Source: Streptomyces sp. 549 | Lineage (GTDB): Bacteria > Actinomycetota > Actinomycetes > Streptomycetales > Streptomycetaceae | DNA length: 64,000 nucleotides | Direction: 5' to 3' | NCBI RefSeq assembly: GCF_030124175.1 | Contig: NZ_JASKMT010000003.1 | Coordinates: 329,719 to 393,718, forward strand | In this document: positions 1 through 9,237 of the stretch, piece after piece | Layout: each line of letters starts with the position of its first letter | How positions within the stretch are numbered: position 1 is the first letter of the stretch | Notes under the pieces: model-generated | What the model was told of the DNA's origin: nothing | Database searches by the model: none | The model's input: the letters and a program-made list of their open reading frames with translations, nothing else | Position numbers and translations under genes: made by a program

Positions 1-1484
1 AAGGCGTTGACCCGGCCGTAGGAGGCGAGCGAGCCGATCAGACCGATGTTCGGTCCTTCCGGCGTCTCGATCGGGCACATGCGGCCGTAGTGCGAGGGGT
101 GCACGTCACGGACCTCGAAGCCGGCCCGCTCACGGCTCAGACCACCGGGGCCCAGCGCGGACAGACGGCGCTTGTGGGTCAGGCCCGACAGCGGGTTCGT
201 CTGGTCCATGAACTGGGACAGCTGGCTGGTGCCGAAGAACTCCTTGATGGAGGCGACGACCGGCCGGATGTTGATCAGGGTCTGCGGCGTGATCGCCTCG
301 ACGTCCTGGGTCGTCATCCGCTCGCGGACCACACGCTCCATCCGGGCCAGGCCGGTACGCACCTGGTTCTGGATGAGCTCGCCGACGTTGCGCAGGCGGC
401 GGTTGCCGAAGTGGTCGATGTCGTCGGTCTCGACGACGATCGAGTCACCCTCGGCGCTGACCGTCTCGGTCTCGCCGGCGTGCAGCTTCACCAGGTACTT
501 GATCGTGGCGATGATGTCGGCGTTGGTGAGCACGCCGGAGTTCAGCGGCTCGTCACCGCCGAGCTTCTTGTTGATCTTGTACCGGCCGACCTTGGCCAGG
601 TCGTAGCGCTTCGGGTTGAAGTAGAGGTTCTCCAACAGCGTCTGCGCGGCCTCCTTGGTCGGCGGCTCGCCCGGACGCAGCTTGCGGTAGATGTCGAGCA
701 GCGCGTCGTCCTGACCCTGGGTGTGGTCCTTCTCCAGGGTGGCGCGCATGGACTCGTACTGGCCGAACTCCTCGAGGATCTGCTCGGTGGTCCAGCCGAG
801 CGCCTTGAGCAGGACGGTGACGGACTGCTTGCGCTTGCGGTCGACGCGGACGCCGACCATGTCGCGCTTGTCGATCTCCATCTCCAGCCAGGCACCCCGG
901 GACGGGATGATCTTGGCGGAGAAGATGTCCTTGTCGGACGTCTTGTCGATGGAGCTGTCGAAGTAGACGCCAGGTGAGCGGACCAGCTGCGACACGACGA
1001 CACGCTCGGTGCCGTTGATGCAGAAGGTGCCCTTGTTCGTCATGAGCGGGAAGTCGCCCATGAAGACGGTCTGGGACTTGATCTCACCGGTCTCGTTGTT
1101 GGTGAACTCAGCCGTGACGAAGAGCGGGGCGGCGTACGTGAAGTCGCGCTCCTTGCACTCGTCGATGGAGTTCTTGGGCGGCTCGAAACGGTGGTCGCGG
1201 AAGGTCAGGGACATCGACCCGGAGAAGTCCTCGATCGGGGAGATCTCCTCGAAGATCTCCTCCAGACCGGACTTCGTGGGGACGTCCTGCCCGCTGTCCA
1301 GCGCAGCCTCGACGCGGCTCTTCCATGCCTCGTTGCCGAGCAGCCAGTCAAAGCTCTCGGTTTGGAGCGCAAGGAGGTTGGGAACCCCGAGGGGCTCCTT
1401 GATCTTTGCAAAAGAGATACGCAGCGGGGCGGTGCTGGCGCCGTTGTTCGAATTGACGGTCGAGGCGTTGCGCGAGGCGGCCAA
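1..1484 (-). CDS. rpoB: RNA polymerase beta subunit RpoB (N-terminal part; 3' end outside window)
   Basis: This is the beta subunit of RNA polymerase, which forms one side of the catalytic cleft. The 494 codons present start at a TTG (1484-1482) with N-terminus LAASRNAST, preceded by a GGAAGG ribosome-binding site; the protein normally has about 1160 residues, so the remainder lies before base 1. The rifampicin-binding region is at about 164-245 and reads [21 protein letters not shown]. The residues equivalent to E. coli D516, H526 and S531 are wild type, so the sequence predicts a rifampicin-sensitive enzyme. The gene follows rplJ-rplL, the usual bacterial order. Identification is certain; the TTG start is very likely because homologues share this N-terminus. 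Confidence 0.98.
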   Translation of the reverse strand, partial: MAASRNASTVNSNNGASTAPLRISFAKIKEPLGVPNLLALQTESFDWLLGNEAWKSRVEAALDSGQDVPTKSGLEEIFEEISPIEDFSGSMSLTFRDHRFEPPKNSIDECKERDFTYAAPLFVTAEFTNNETGEIKSQTVFMGDFPLMTNKGTFCINGTERVVVSQLVRSPGVYFDSSIDKTSDKDIFSAKIIPSRGAWLEMEIDKRDMVGVRVDRKRKQSVTVLLKALGWTTEQILEEFGQYESMRATLEKDHTQGQDDALLDIYRKLRPGEPPTKEAAQTLLENLYFNPKRYDLAKVGRYKINKKLGGDEPLNSGVLTNADIIATIKYLVKLHAGETETVSAEGDSIVVETDDIDHFGNRRLRNVGELIQNQVRTGLARMERVVRERMTTQDVEAITPQTLINIRPVVASIKEFFGTSQLSQFMDQTNPLSGLTHKRRLSALGPGGLSRERAGFEVRDVHPSHYGRMCPIETPEGPNIGLIGSLASYGRVNA

Positions 1485-2088
1485 GAGGGGGTCCTTCCGA
1501 GGGCTCGGACTCACTACGCGCATACCGGTGCCCCCGGGTGACGGCAGGGGCGACTAACAGGCAGCGCAAAGAGTCAGTGTAGCCACAAGGCACACTGATG
1601 TCCAGAACGGAATTCCGGAGATCGGCGCAGGGCCTCTCTCTCCCTCCGGGAGGGGTCTCCCCCTCGTTGTTGTCAGCTGCGTGAGCTGCGTTGCCGGCCT
1701 GCTCTTCGTCATCCCTCAGCGACGTCCCTCGGCGTCTGCCGCAAGACTTCCCACATCGCCGCCGATCCATGCCTGGGACCCCGAACCGATGTGCCGCCGT
1801 ACGCGGCGCACAGAACGCGACGAAGCGTTCCGAGAATCGCGTGCCGCGTGCGGTTCGTCAAGGCCCCCACCCCGTGGCGGCCCGGGCGGGCCACCGGCGC
1901 GAGGGCGGCGGTGATCACCCTACCGCGCATGTCCTCGCAGGCAAGGAAGGCTGCGCGGCAACGCCGAAGGGCGACCACCCGAACGGGTGATCGCCCTTTG
2001 GCGTGTGCCGTCACGCAAGGGTGACGAGCACGGAGGTGACGCTGCGCGCGGCAGCAGGCTGGCCTCCTAGAGGGAGGTCAGCCGTGGA
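1485..2088 (-). other. rplL-rpoB intergenic region with leader of rpoB
   Basis: About 600 bases between the rplL stop and the rpoB start carry no convincing gene; short frames here have no ribosome-binding site or coding character. The notable content is the long hairpin at 1961-2004, described separately. Streptomyces rpoB is known to have its own promoter besides readthrough from rplJL, so this region probably holds that promoter, but I could not pick a clear -10/-35 pair. Confidence 0.6.
1961..2004 (-). terminator. Long hairpin between rplL and rpoB (attenuator or RNase III site)
   Basis: Two 20-base arms (1961-1980 and 1985-2004) separated by the 4-base loop GAAC pair with only two mismatched positions in the minus-strand transcript. 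No T-run follows. In E. coli the same interval contains a partial attenuator and an RNase III cleavage site that set the ratio of L7/L12 to polymerase subunits. This hairpin is a good candidate for the same role; the structure is seen, the function is inferred. Confidence 0.7.
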
Positions 2089-2475
2089 TCACTTGACCTC
2101 GACGGAGGCGCCGGCAGCCGCGAGCGACTCCTTGGCCTTCTCCGCGGCCTCCTTGGTGACCTTCTCGAGGACCGGCTTCGGGGTGCCGTCGACCAGGTCC
2201 TTGGCTTCCTTCAGACCCAGCGAGGTCAGCTCACGCACGACCTTGATGACCTGGATCTTCTTCTCGCCCGCACCGGTGAGGATGACGTCGAACTCGTCCT
2301 GCTCCTCCTCGACGGCGGCGCCGCCGCCCTGACCCGGAGCAGCGGCGACGACGGCGGCCGGAGCGGCAGCCTCGACGTCGAACTTGTCCTCGAATGCCTT
2401 CACGAACTCGGAGAGCTCGATGAGGGTCATCTCCTCGAACTGCGAGAGCAGCTCGTCCTGGGTGAGCTTCGCCAT
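2089..2475 (-). CDS. rplL: 50S ribosomal protein L7/L12
   Basis: This is the flexible stalk protein of the large ribosomal subunit, present in several copies and needed to recruit translation factor GTPases. The 128-residue length is normal. The N-terminal dimerisation segment begins [10 protein letters not shown], an Ala/Gly-rich hinge lies at about residues 36-52, and the C-terminal factor-binding domain contains the conserved [20 protein letters not shown] segment. It lies 120 bases downstream of rplJ on the same transcript, matching its role as the partner of L10. Confidence 0.98.
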   Translation of the reverse strand: MAKLTQDELLSQFEEMTLIELSEFVKAFEDKFDVEAAAPAAVVAAAPGQGGGAAVEEEQDEFDVILTGAGEKKIQVIKVVRELTSLGLKEAKDLVDGTPKPVLEKVTKEAAEKAKESLAAAGASVEVK

Positions 2476-2595
2476 GATGGCGGTCCTTCCACTAAATCGG
2501 CTGGTGCCGGATGTCCTGCGTATGGGGAGGCGGGCGTGTGCCTTGCGGCGTACTTCGTCACGGACCCGCTGCGACTGCTTGGGAGCCTGGATCGG

Positions 2596-3150
2596 CTATT
2601 CGGCAGCCTCGGCGGGAGCCGGCGAACCGGCACCGCCCTGCTCGACCTTGTCGCGAAGCGCGTCCGCGGTGCGGACGAACTTCGTGAGCGGGGCCTGGAA
2701 GGTCGCGGCGGCCTTGGCCATCGACGCCTTCATGCCACCGGCCAGCTTGGCGAGCAGCACCTCGCGGGACTCGAGGTCCGCAAGCTTCTTGATCTCGTCG
2801 GCGGACAGCGCCTTGCCGTCGAGGACTCCGCCCTTGACCTCGAGGGCGGGGTTGTTCTTGGCGAAGTCACGAAGACCCTTTGCCGCCTCGACCGGGTCAC
2901 CGGTCACGAAGGCAACTGCCGTCGAGCCCGTGAGGAACTCGTCGAGCGTGGTGACCCCGGCCTCCTTGGCCGCGATCTTGGTCAGCGTGTTCTTCACCAC
3001 ACGGTACTGAGCGTTGTCACCGAGCGAGCGGCGCAGCTCCTTGAGCTGCGCCACGGAAAGTCCGGTGTACGCGGTGACCACAGCGGCGTTGGAGTTGCGG
3101 AACCTGTCCGTCATCTCCTCAACGGCTGCGACCTTGTCGGGCGTCGCCAT
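2596..3150 (-). CDS. rplJ: 50S ribosomal protein L10
   Basis: L10 anchors the L7/L12 stalk to 23S rRNA. The ATG at 3150 ([10 protein letters not shown]) has an upstream AAGGAGG ribosome-binding site, giving 184 residues; longer upstream frames are the leader read through. Family features visible include [20 protein letters not shown] near the N-terminus and the central [15 protein letters not shown] segment. The C-terminal helix that binds L12 is followed by a short Ala/Pro tail. In many bacteria L10 represses its own mRNA through the leader; the long leader upstream fits that. Confidence 0.97.
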   Translation of the reverse strand: MATPDKVAAVEEMTDRFRNSNAAVVTAYTGLSVAQLKELRRSLGDNAQYRVVKNTLTKIAAKEAGVTTLDEFLTGSTAVAFVTGDPVEAAKGLRDFAKNNPALEVKGGVLDGKALSADEIKKLADLESREVLLAKLAGGMKASMAKAAATFQAPLTKFVRTADALRDKVEQGGAGSPAPAEAAE

Positions 3151-3477
3151 GAGCCTCGGCCTCCTTTCCGGGTGATGGTCCTTTTGGCCGGTCTTACGAC
3201 CGTCCACTTCGCCCGGCCTCCGACGGACTCCGCGAGGAGTGCCGCAGTCGGCTGGGCACGCGCCGGACCGCCCGTACGGGCACACAAGGAGAGGAGCTGC
3301 ACACGACGAACGCCCCGGTGCAGGCACACGGGGCGTCACTCGACCGCACGGGCTTGCGCCCCTGCGGGAGTCTTACCTCATACACCTGCACGGGCCGTCC
3401 GCCACAAAAGCGGATCCTTCGGCCGCCGTGAGCTGTTGGGCACACGGCAACGACCAGCGGTCTTTGGCTACCGGAGC
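3151..3477 (-). promoter_or_regulatory. rplJ-rplL mRNA leader, probable r-protein autoregulatory element
   Basis: More than 300 bases separate the predicted transcription start near 3470 from the rplJ start codon, and no gene is visible there. The leader contains several inverted repeats, for example ACGCCCCG (3310-3317) with CGGGGCGT (3329-3336). Its position and length match the L10-L12 leader type in which L10 binds its own mRNA. I have not folded it, so the call rests mainly on position and GC-rich stems. Confidence 0.5.
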
Positions 3478-3507
3478 ACTGTAAACGCCCGGCCCGTGCA
3501 GAGGCAA
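3478..3507 (-). promoter_or_regulatory. Promoter for rplJ-rplL
   Basis: On the minus strand TTGCCT (3507-3502) and TACAGT (3483-3478) are separated by 18 bases, a good match to the Streptomyces housekeeping sigma factor pattern. It lies downstream of the lipoprotein gene and drives the long leader of rplJ. Confidence 0.55.
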
Positions 3508-3531
3508 ATCCGTCCCGTAGGGGACGATCCG

Positions 3532-4431
3532 TCAGGCGCCGCCCGCCTCCTTGAGCATCTCGAAGATGTCCACGGTCTCGTCGGCCGGCGGGGCCTTCAC
3601 ATCGGCCTTGGAACCGTACTCGCTGAGCCGCTGGCTGACCTTCAGGTCACCCTCGGGGGTGGCCATGTCCGTGTCGATCCGCACCGGGAGGTCGTCGCCG
3701 TCGATCCAGACCCCGATGTCGAAGCCCTTGATCCCGGACTCCTTCATGGACTTCAGCAGCTCCTCGCGCTGCTTCTTGTCCAGCACGTCGAGCGACTTGT
3801 TCGACTTCATCGCCTCCTCGACGGTCAGCGTGCCCCGGTAGTGGCGGGTGTCGACGCCGTCGAGCTTCTTCTCGCCCACGTACTCGATCTCGGGCGAGTC
3901 CAGCAGCAGGGCGACCTGCTGCGCCGGGTCCTGCTGCGTGTTCTCCATGCCGCTGGTCATCGCCGTCAGCAGATCCTGGTCACCGGCGGCCTCCGCGGCG
4001 GCCTTCATGTCGAGCTTCATCCAGCTCTTGCCGTCCGGAGCGCCACTGGCCTCACCGGCGTTCATGTACATCACGCCGTCGAGCCAGAGCACCCGCATCT
4101 CCCCCGGGCCGCCCTCCTCGGCGAGCGCCTCACCACTGGTGGTGATGTCCATGACCATCGGGTCCCAGCCCATGACGCCCTTGCTCGTCATGTCGCCGTC
4201 CGGCGTGGAGATGGTCATGTCGACGCGGGCCGACTTCGCCTCGGCGGTCTTCTGGGCCGCGGCCGTCATCACCTTCAGCGCCGAGCGCGCCTCGCCCGCC
4301 CCTGCGGCAGCCGACGTCTCCTTGGAGTCCTTGCCCGGGTCGGCGGCCTTGTCGTCCCCGGTGCAACCGGTGAGCGTCACCGCCAGCACCACGGCCAGCG
4401 CTCCCAGTGTGCTCCTGCCGGTCCTGTGCAT
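3532..4431 (-). CDS. Secreted lipoprotein of the LppX/LprG-like type
   Basis: A 299-residue lipoprotein. The ATG at 4431 (MHRTGRSTLGALAVV) follows a GGGGGAGAAAC ribosome-binding site and starts a signal peptide ending in the lipobox LTGC at about residues 19-22, so the mature protein is lipid-anchored outside the membrane. The mature part has alternating beta-strand segments such as GEKKLDGVDTRHYRGTLTVE and KVSQRLSEYGSKADVKAPP, resembling the LppX/LprAFG fold that binds lipids in mycobacteria. A lipoprotein at this place between rplA and rplJ is, as I remember, conserved in streptomycetes. The function is unknown; the fold assignment is inference. Confidence 0.85.
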   Translation of the reverse strand: MHRTGRSTLGALAVVLAVTLTGCTGDDKAADPGKDSKETSAAAGAGEARSALKVMTAAAQKTAEAKSARVDMTISTPDGDMTSKGVMGWDPMVMDITTSGEALAEEGGPGEMRVLWLDGVMYMNAGEASGAPDGKSWMKLDMKAAAEAAGDQDLLTAMTSGMENTQQDPAQQVALLLDSPEIEYVGEKKLDGVDTRHYRGTLTVEEAMKSNKSLDVLDKKQREELLKSMKESGIKGFDIGVWIDGDDLPVRIDTDMATPEGDLKVSQRLSEYGSKADVKAPPADETVDIFEMLKEAGGA

Positions 4432-4544
4432 GTTTCTCCCCCTGCTGGGCCCTGAGCGCATGCCTGAGCGCATCGCAGGGCCACTGATCGTTTTGGAGCC
4501 CATACCGTATCCCAGCCCTCGGACACCCGTACGACACGCCCCGG

Positions 4545-4605
4545 GCACGGCGAAGGCGGGCCTCCGCCACCGTTTCCGGTGGCGGAGGCCCGCCTTCTGC
4601 CGTGC
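4545..4605 (-). terminator. Terminator of rplK-rplA
   Basis: A perfect 21-bp stem (4552-4572 with 4577-4597) and TTTC loop, extended to about 28 bp with one bulge by GCACGGC/GCCGTGC. It begins about 30 bases past the rplA stop and precedes the lipoprotein gene, so it ends the rplKA transcript. Confidence 0.85.
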
Positions 4606-4633
4606 GGGGTGTGGATCAGCCGTGGCCGACCGG

Positions 4634-5350
4634 TCAGACGGACTCGTCCTCGGCCAGGAGGTTGCGAGTGCGGTTGCCGTCCAGCGGGATGCCGGGGCCC
4701 ATGGTGGTGGCGATCGACGCCTTCTTGATGTACCGGCCCTTCGCCGCGGACGGCTTCAGGCGCAGGATCTCGTCGAGGGCGGCTGCGTAGTTCTCCACCA
4801 GCTGCTTCTCCTCGAAGGAGGCCTTGCCGATGATGAAGTGCAGGTTCGCGTGCTTGTCCACGCGGAACTCGATCTTGCCGCCCTTGATCTCGGTGACGGC
4901 CTTGGCCACGTCGGGGGTGACGGTGCCGGTCTTCGGGTTCGGCATCAGACCACGCGGACCGAGCACGCGGCCGAGACGACCGACCTTGCCCATCAGGTCC
5001 GGGGTGGCGACGACGGCGTCGAAGTCCAGGCGGCCCTTGCTGACCTCGTCGATCAGTTCGTCGGCGCCGACGATGTCGGCGCCCGCGGCCTCCGCGGCGG
5101 CTGCACGGTCACCGGTCGCGAAGACCAGGACCCGGGCGGTCTTGCCGGTGCCGTGCGGGAGGTTCACGGTGCCGCGGACCATCTGGTCGGCCTTGCGCGG
5201 GTCGACACCCAGACGCATGGCGACCTCGACGGTCGAGTCGAACTTGGACGAGGCGGTGTCCTTGGCGAGGCGGACGGCCTCGAGCGGGGCGTAGACGCGC
5301 TCCCGGTCGATCTTGGCCTCCGCGTTGCGGAACGTCTTGCTGCGCTTCAC
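4634..5350 (-). CDS. rplA: 50S ribosomal protein L1
   Basis: L1 binds 23S rRNA at the mobile L1 stalk and helps tRNA leave the E site; it often also represses its own operon. The 238 residues start at GTG (5350) with an AGGAG ribosome-binding site. Conserved features include [24 protein letters not shown] around residues 48-71 and [15 protein letters not shown] around 124-138. It follows rplK by about 77 bases on the same transcript and is followed by a strong terminator. Confidence 0.97.
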   Translation of the reverse strand: MKRSKTFRNAEAKIDRERVYAPLEAVRLAKDTASSKFDSTVEVAMRLGVDPRKADQMVRGTVNLPHGTGKTARVLVFATGDRAAAAEAAGADIVGADELIDEVSKGRLDFDAVVATPDLMGKVGRLGRVLGPRGLMPNPKTGTVTPDVAKAVTEIKGGKIEFRVDKHANLHFIIGKASFEEKQLVENYAAALDEILRLKPSAAKGRYIKKASIATTMGPGIPLDGNRTRNLLAEDESV

Positions 5351-5427
5351 TGCTGCTCCTGGGTTCTGAGGTGGAGTCGTGGTGCGGGCCGCGCCGGCCC
5401 TCCCACGGTGTGGTGCGAGGTGAGCTG

Positions 5428-5862
5428 TCAGCCCTCGACCGTGATGCCCATGGAACGGGCGGTGCCGGCGATGATCTTCTCGGCGGCGTCCAGGTCGTTG
5501 GCGTTCAGGTCGGGCATCTTGTTCGTGGCGATCTCACGCACCTGCTCGCGGGTGATCTTCGCGACCTTGTTGACGTGCGGCTCGCCGGAGCCCTTCTCGA
5601 CACCTGCAGCCTTGAGGATCATCTTCGCGGCCGGCGGGGTCTTCGTGATGAAGGTGAAGGAGCGGTCCTCGTAGACCGTGATCTCCACCGGCACGACCCA
5701 GCCACGCTGCGACTCGGTCGCGGCGTTGTAGGCCTTGCAGAACTCCATGATGTTGACGCCGTGCTGGCCCAGCGCGGGGCCGACCGGCGGAGCCGGGTTC
5801 GCGGCGCCGGCCTGGATCTGGAGCTTGATGAGCCCCGTGACCTTCTTCTTCTTGGGAGGCAT
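5428..5862 (-). CDS. rplK: 50S ribosomal protein L11
   Basis: L11 forms the base of the factor-binding stalk and is the target site region for thiopeptides and for RelA activation. The ATG at 5862 ([13 protein letters not shown]) has a GGAGAG ribosome-binding site and gives the standard 144 residues; an upstream in-frame start would add an unconserved tail. The N-terminal proline-rich domain ([20 protein letters not shown]) and the C-terminal rRNA-binding domain are both complete. First gene of the rplKA pair. Confidence 0.97.
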
Positions 5863-5894
5863 GCTCTCTCCGGGTCTTGAGTGAGAGGATTTGA

Positions 5895-6018
5895 GCCGAG
5901 CCATCCGTCATCCGGATGGAGGCATACCGCACCACGATAGCCGGTACCCCCCGAGGGAGGAAACCGGCAGGTCAGAGACCACTGTGCCCGGCCCCTACTC
6001 CGCCAGTTCCCAGCACGC
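5895..6018 (-). promoter_or_regulatory. Probable rplKA promoter region
   Basis: Since a terminator closes nusG at 6019-6067, rplK needs its own promoter in this gap. On the minus strand a TATCGT hexamer about 75 bases before the rplK start with a weak TTTCCT 18 bases upstream is the best candidate. The match is modest, so the region is marked rather than an exact site. Confidence 0.35.
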
Positions 6019-6067
6019 GGAAGCGCCCCCGCACACCGCCGGTGACCGGCGGGACGGGGGCGCTTCC
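6019..6067 (-). terminator. Terminator of secE-nusG
   Basis: A 13-bp perfect outer stem (6019-6031 with 6055-6067) encloses a second 7-bp hairpin (6036-6042 with 6046-6052). It sits 18 bases past the nusG stop, so the secE-nusG transcript ends before rplK. Confidence 0.85.
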
Positions 6068-6085
6068 GGAGTGTTCTCGGGCGGC

Positions 6086-7006
6086 TCAGTTCTTCTGGAT
6101 CTGGTCGAAGCTCAGCTCGACCGGGGTCTCGCGGCCGAAGATCTCGACGAGGCCCTTGACCTTCTTGGAGTCGGCGTTGATCTCGTTGATCGTCGCCTGC
6201 AGGGTCGCGAAGGGGCCGTCGGTGACGGTGACCGAGTCGCCGACCTCGAAGTCCAGCACCTGCACCTCGAGCTTGCGGCTCGGCGCGGGGCGGCCCTCGG
6301 CCTCGGCGGCAGCCGCGGCGGCCTTCTCCTCGGCCTCCGGGGCGAGCATCTTGACGACCTCGTCCAGCGTCAGCGGGTACGGGTCGTAGGCGTTGCCCAC
6401 GAAGCCGGTCACGCCGGGCGTGTTGCGGACGACGCCCCAGGACTCGTTGGTGAGGTCCATCCGTACCAGGACGTAGCTGGGAAGCTTGTTCTGGCGGACG
6501 GTGCGGCGGTCGCCGTTCTTGATCTGGACGACCTCCTCCTGCGGCACCTCGGCCTGGAAGATGTAGTCCTCGACGTTGAGCGACACGGCGCGCTGTTCGA
6601 GGTTGGTCTTCACGCGGTTCTCGTAACCGGCGTAGGTGTGGATCACGTACCACTCGCCGGGCAGGGCGCGCAGTTCCTCGCGCAACGCCACGACCGGGTC
6701 GACCGGCTCGGGCTCCTTCTCGGCCGCCTCGCCCTCCGCGTCGGCCTCGCCCTCCGCCTCGCCGTCCACGGCTTCGGCGTCCTCTTCGGGCGCGGCGTCG
6801 GCAGCAGGCGCGGTGTCCTCGTCGGCCCCCTCGGCAGCCCCGTCCGCGTCCTCGACGCGCACGGCGGCGGACTCGGCGGGCTCACCGGCCGCCGCGTCGG
6901 CAGCTTCGGCCTGGTCGACGCTGCCGTCTGCCGCCTCGACGATGTCGAGCGCGGCGTCGTCGCCCTTGGCGGACTCGGCGGCGTCGTTCAGGTTCGGGTC
7001 AGACAC
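6086..7006 (-). CDS. nusG: Transcription termination/antitermination factor NusG
   Basis: NusG binds RNA polymerase and links it to Rho and ribosomes. The 306 residues start at GTG (7006) after GGAAG. Residues 1 to about 116 are a highly acidic Ala/Glu/Asp-rich extension typical of actinobacterial NusG and absent in E. coli. The NGN domain begins at about 117 with [20 protein letters not shown], and the C-terminal KOW domain contains [17 protein letters not shown]. It is 71 bases downstream of secE and ends at a terminator. Confidence 0.97.
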   Translation of the reverse strand: MSDPNLNDAAESAKGDDAALDIVEAADGSVDQAEAADAAAGEPAESAAVRVEDADGAAEGADEDTAPAADAAPEEDAEAVDGEAEGEADAEGEAAEKEPEPVDPVVALREELRALPGEWYVIHTYAGYENRVKTNLEQRAVSLNVEDYIFQAEVPQEEVVQIKNGDRRTVRQNKLPSYVLVRMDLTNESWGVVRNTPGVTGFVGNAYDPYPLTLDEVVKMLAPEAEEKAAAAAAEAEGRPAPSRKLEVQVLDFEVGDSVTVTDGPFATLQATINEINADSKKVKGLVEIFGRETPVELSFDQIQKN

Positions 7007-7077
7007 GTGGCTGCTTCTTCCTGGCTCTTGGGGTCGAACATACGGAGGAGCACCACTAAGGCGCCTCCGCGTACGGA

Positions 7078-7359
7078 TCAGCCGAAGACGAAGTCGACGG
7101 CTTCCGAGAATCCATAGTCAATCACGAACACCAGGCCGATGATGATGAGCACAAAAATGATCACCACGATGGTGTACGTCGTGAGCTGGTGCCGGGTGGG
7201 CCAGACGACCTTGCGGAGCTCCGCGACGATCTGACGGTAGAAAAGCCCGAGTCGGGCGAGCGGGCCCTTCTTGCCCCGCCGGCCGCCGCGCCTCGGCTTG
7301 TTGTCGTCAGACGACCGTCCGGGCTCGGGGACCTCGGCAGTGTCCGTGATCTCCGCCAC
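7078..7359 (-). CDS. secE: Preprotein translocase subunit SecE
   Basis: SecE is an essential part of the SecYEG channel. The 93 residues start at GTG (7359) with GAGGA upstream. A basic hydrophilic N-terminal half ([15 protein letters not shown]) is followed by the conserved cytoplasmic helix [20 protein letters not shown] and one C-terminal membrane helix at about residues 65-85. This single-helix form is the usual one outside enterobacteria. It sits between tRNA-Trp and nusG, the common bacterial order. Confidence 0.97.
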   Translation of the reverse strand: MAEITDTAEVPEPGRSSDDNKPRRGGRRGKKGPLARLGLFYRQIVAELRKVVWPTRHQLTTYTIVVIIFVLIIIGLVFVIDYGFSEAVDFVFG

Positions 7360-7478
7360 TCGTCCTCACCTGATCCGGAGTCGTGAAAAGCACCGCCGTG
7401 CAGCGTCCGATCCTGCCTTACGGCGGTGCAATTCAGTACGTACGCCTGCACGCACCGTCTCTGGTGAAGATGCGTGAG

Positions 7479-7551
7479 CAGGGCCGGAGGGACTTGAACC
7501 CCCAACCGCTGGTTTTGGAGACCAGTGCTCTACCAATTGAGCTACGACCCT
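7479..7551 (-). tRNA. tRNA-Trp (anticodon CCA)
   Basis: A 73-base cloverleaf with acceptor stem AGGGTCG/CGGCCCT, D-loop, anticodon stem CTGGT/ACCAG with loop CTCCAAA, and T-loop TTCAAGT. The anticodon is CCA. The 3' CCA end is not encoded. A -10-like TAGGTT (7570-7565) lies just upstream, so transcription probably starts a few bases before the tRNA. Confidence 0.97.
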
Positions 7552-7813
7552 TTGTGGTTCCTCCAACCTACCGCATTCGGGCGGGTGCACGGAGTGCGCG
7601 CCTGACGACGGTCGGCGGAGGCCAACGACGGTTGAGTGTACGTGCTCGACGGCCGGTCGTCGAACACGTTGCCCCTCCGGGCCTGGCGAACGCCCCGGCC
7701 GTCCCGGTGCGCGCGGCCGCCGCCCGCGCGGGGCCGTGCCACTGGGTGGGACGCCCGCCGCCAAGCCGTGGGACCCCGTGCCGGGGCCCGGCGGAGTCTG
7801 CAACGATGCCGGT

Positions 7814-9073
7814 ATGAGCGCTGCAACCCCTCCCGCACAGTCCCCGTCCACCCAGGGCTCCGCGCCGACCGAGCGCCGGGTGTCCGCCCGCGTCGGCTCG
7901 ATCTCGGAGTCCGCCACCCTCGCCGTCGACGCCAAGGCGAAGGCGCTGAAGGCGGCCGGCCGGCCGGTGATCGGCTTCGGCGCGGGTGAGCCGGACTTCC
8001 CGACGCCCGACTACATCGTCGAGGCCGCGGTGGAGGCGTGCCGCGACCCGAGGTTCCACCGCTACACCCCGGCCGGCGGGCTGCCCGAGCTGAAGCAGGC
8101 CATCGCCGACAAGACGCTGCGCGACTCCGGCTACCGCGTCGAGCCGGCGAACATCCTGGTCACCAACGGCGGCAAGCAGGCGATCTACGAGGCCTTCGCC
8201 GCGATCCTCGACCCGGGCGACGAGGTCATCGTCCCGGCCCCGTACTGGACCACCTACCCCGAGTCGATCCGGCTGGCCGGCGGTGTGCCGGTGGACGTGG
8301 TGGCCGACGAGACCACCGGCTACCGGGTGTCCGTCGAGCAGCTGGAGGCCGCGCGCACCGAGCGCACCAAGGTCCTCGTGTTCGTGTCGCCGTCCAACCC
8401 GACCGGTGCCGTCTACACCCGCGAGCAGGTGGAGGCGGTCGGCCGCTGGGCCGCCGAGCACGGCCTGTGGGTGCTGACCGACGAGATCTACGAGCACCTC
8501 GTGTACGGCGACGCCGAGTTCCACTCGCTGCCCGTGGTGGTGCCGGAGCTGGCCGACCGGTGCGTCGTCGTCAACGGCGTGGCGAAGACGTACGCCATGA
8601 CGGGCTGGCGGGTCGGGTGGGTCATCGGCCCCAAGGACGTCGTGAAGGCGGCCACCAACCTCCAGTCGCACGCCACGTCCAACGTGAGCAACGTGGCCCA
8701 GGCCGCCGCTCTGGCCGCGGTCTCCGGTGACCTGGACGCGGTGGCGACGATGCGGGAGGCGTTCGACCGGCGCCGCAGGACCATCGTGCGCATGCTCAAC
8801 GAGATCGACGGCGTGGAGTGCCCCGAGCCGGAGGGCGCCTTCTACGCCTACCCCTCGGTGAAGGGCCTGCTCGGCAAGGAGCTGCGGGGCCGCCGTCCGG
8901 CCAGCTCGGTGGAGCTGGCGGAGATCATCCTGGAGGAGGCCGAGGTGGCCGTCGTCCCCGGTGAGGCGTTCGGGACGCCCGGCTACCTGCGGCTGTCCTA
9001 CGCCCTGGGCGACGAGGACCTGGCCGAGGGCGTGTCGCGGATCCAGAAGCTGCTGGCCGAGGCCCGCGACTGA
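7814..9073 (+). CDS. aspC: Pyridoxal phosphate-dependent aspartate aminotransferase (class I)
   Basis: This enzyme moves the amino group between aspartate and 2-oxoglutarate using pyridoxal phosphate. The 419 residues show the family markers: SNPTG (194-198), TDEIY (222-226, Asp223 contacts the cofactor nitrogen) and the cofactor lysine K258 in [14 protein letters not shown]. The ATG at 7814 lacks a close ribosome-binding site and a -10-like CAACGAT lies 7 bases upstream, so the mRNA may be leaderless. It is divergent from tRNA-Trp-secE and ends in a strong terminator. Substrate preference among related aminotransferases is inferred. Confidence 0.9.
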   Translation: MSAATPPAQSPSTQGSAPTERRVSARVGSISESATLAVDAKAKALKAAGRPVIGFGAGEPDFPTPDYIVEAAVEACRDPRFHRYTPAGGLPELKQAIADKTLRDSGYRVEPANILVTNGGKQAIYEAFAAILDPGDEVIVPAPYWTTYPESIRLAGGVPVDVVADETTGYRVSVEQLEAARTERTKVLVFVSPSNPTGAVYTREQVEAVGRWAAEHGLWVLTDEIYEHLVYGDAEFHSLPVVVPELADRCVVVNGVAKTYAMTGWRVGWVIGPKDVVKAATNLQSHATSNVSNVAQAAALAAVSGDLDAVATMREAFDRRRRTIVRMLNEIDGVECPEPEGAFYAYPSVKGLLGKELRGRRPASSVELAEIILEEAEVAVVPGEAFGTPGYLRLSYALGDEDLAEGVSRIQKLLAEARD

Positions 9074-9130
9074 TCGGGCGACCGGACCGGGCCCGCACCT
9101 CTGCTGAGCTGCGGCCCGCCGGTCCGGCGG

Positions 9131-9167
9131 CGGAGGGGCGTCCGGGAGGGTTCCGGGCGCCCCTCCG
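9131..9167 (+). terminator. Terminator after aspC
   Basis: A perfect 10-bp stem (9131-9140 with 9158-9167) with a 17-base GC-rich loop, about 60 bases past the aspC stop. Confidence 0.7.
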
Positions 9168-9237
9168 CGTGTTCGGTGGGGCGCTCTTTTGAGGAAAGCC
9201 GCTTCCGACCGGGTCCGGCATGCGGCAGGATCTTGGG

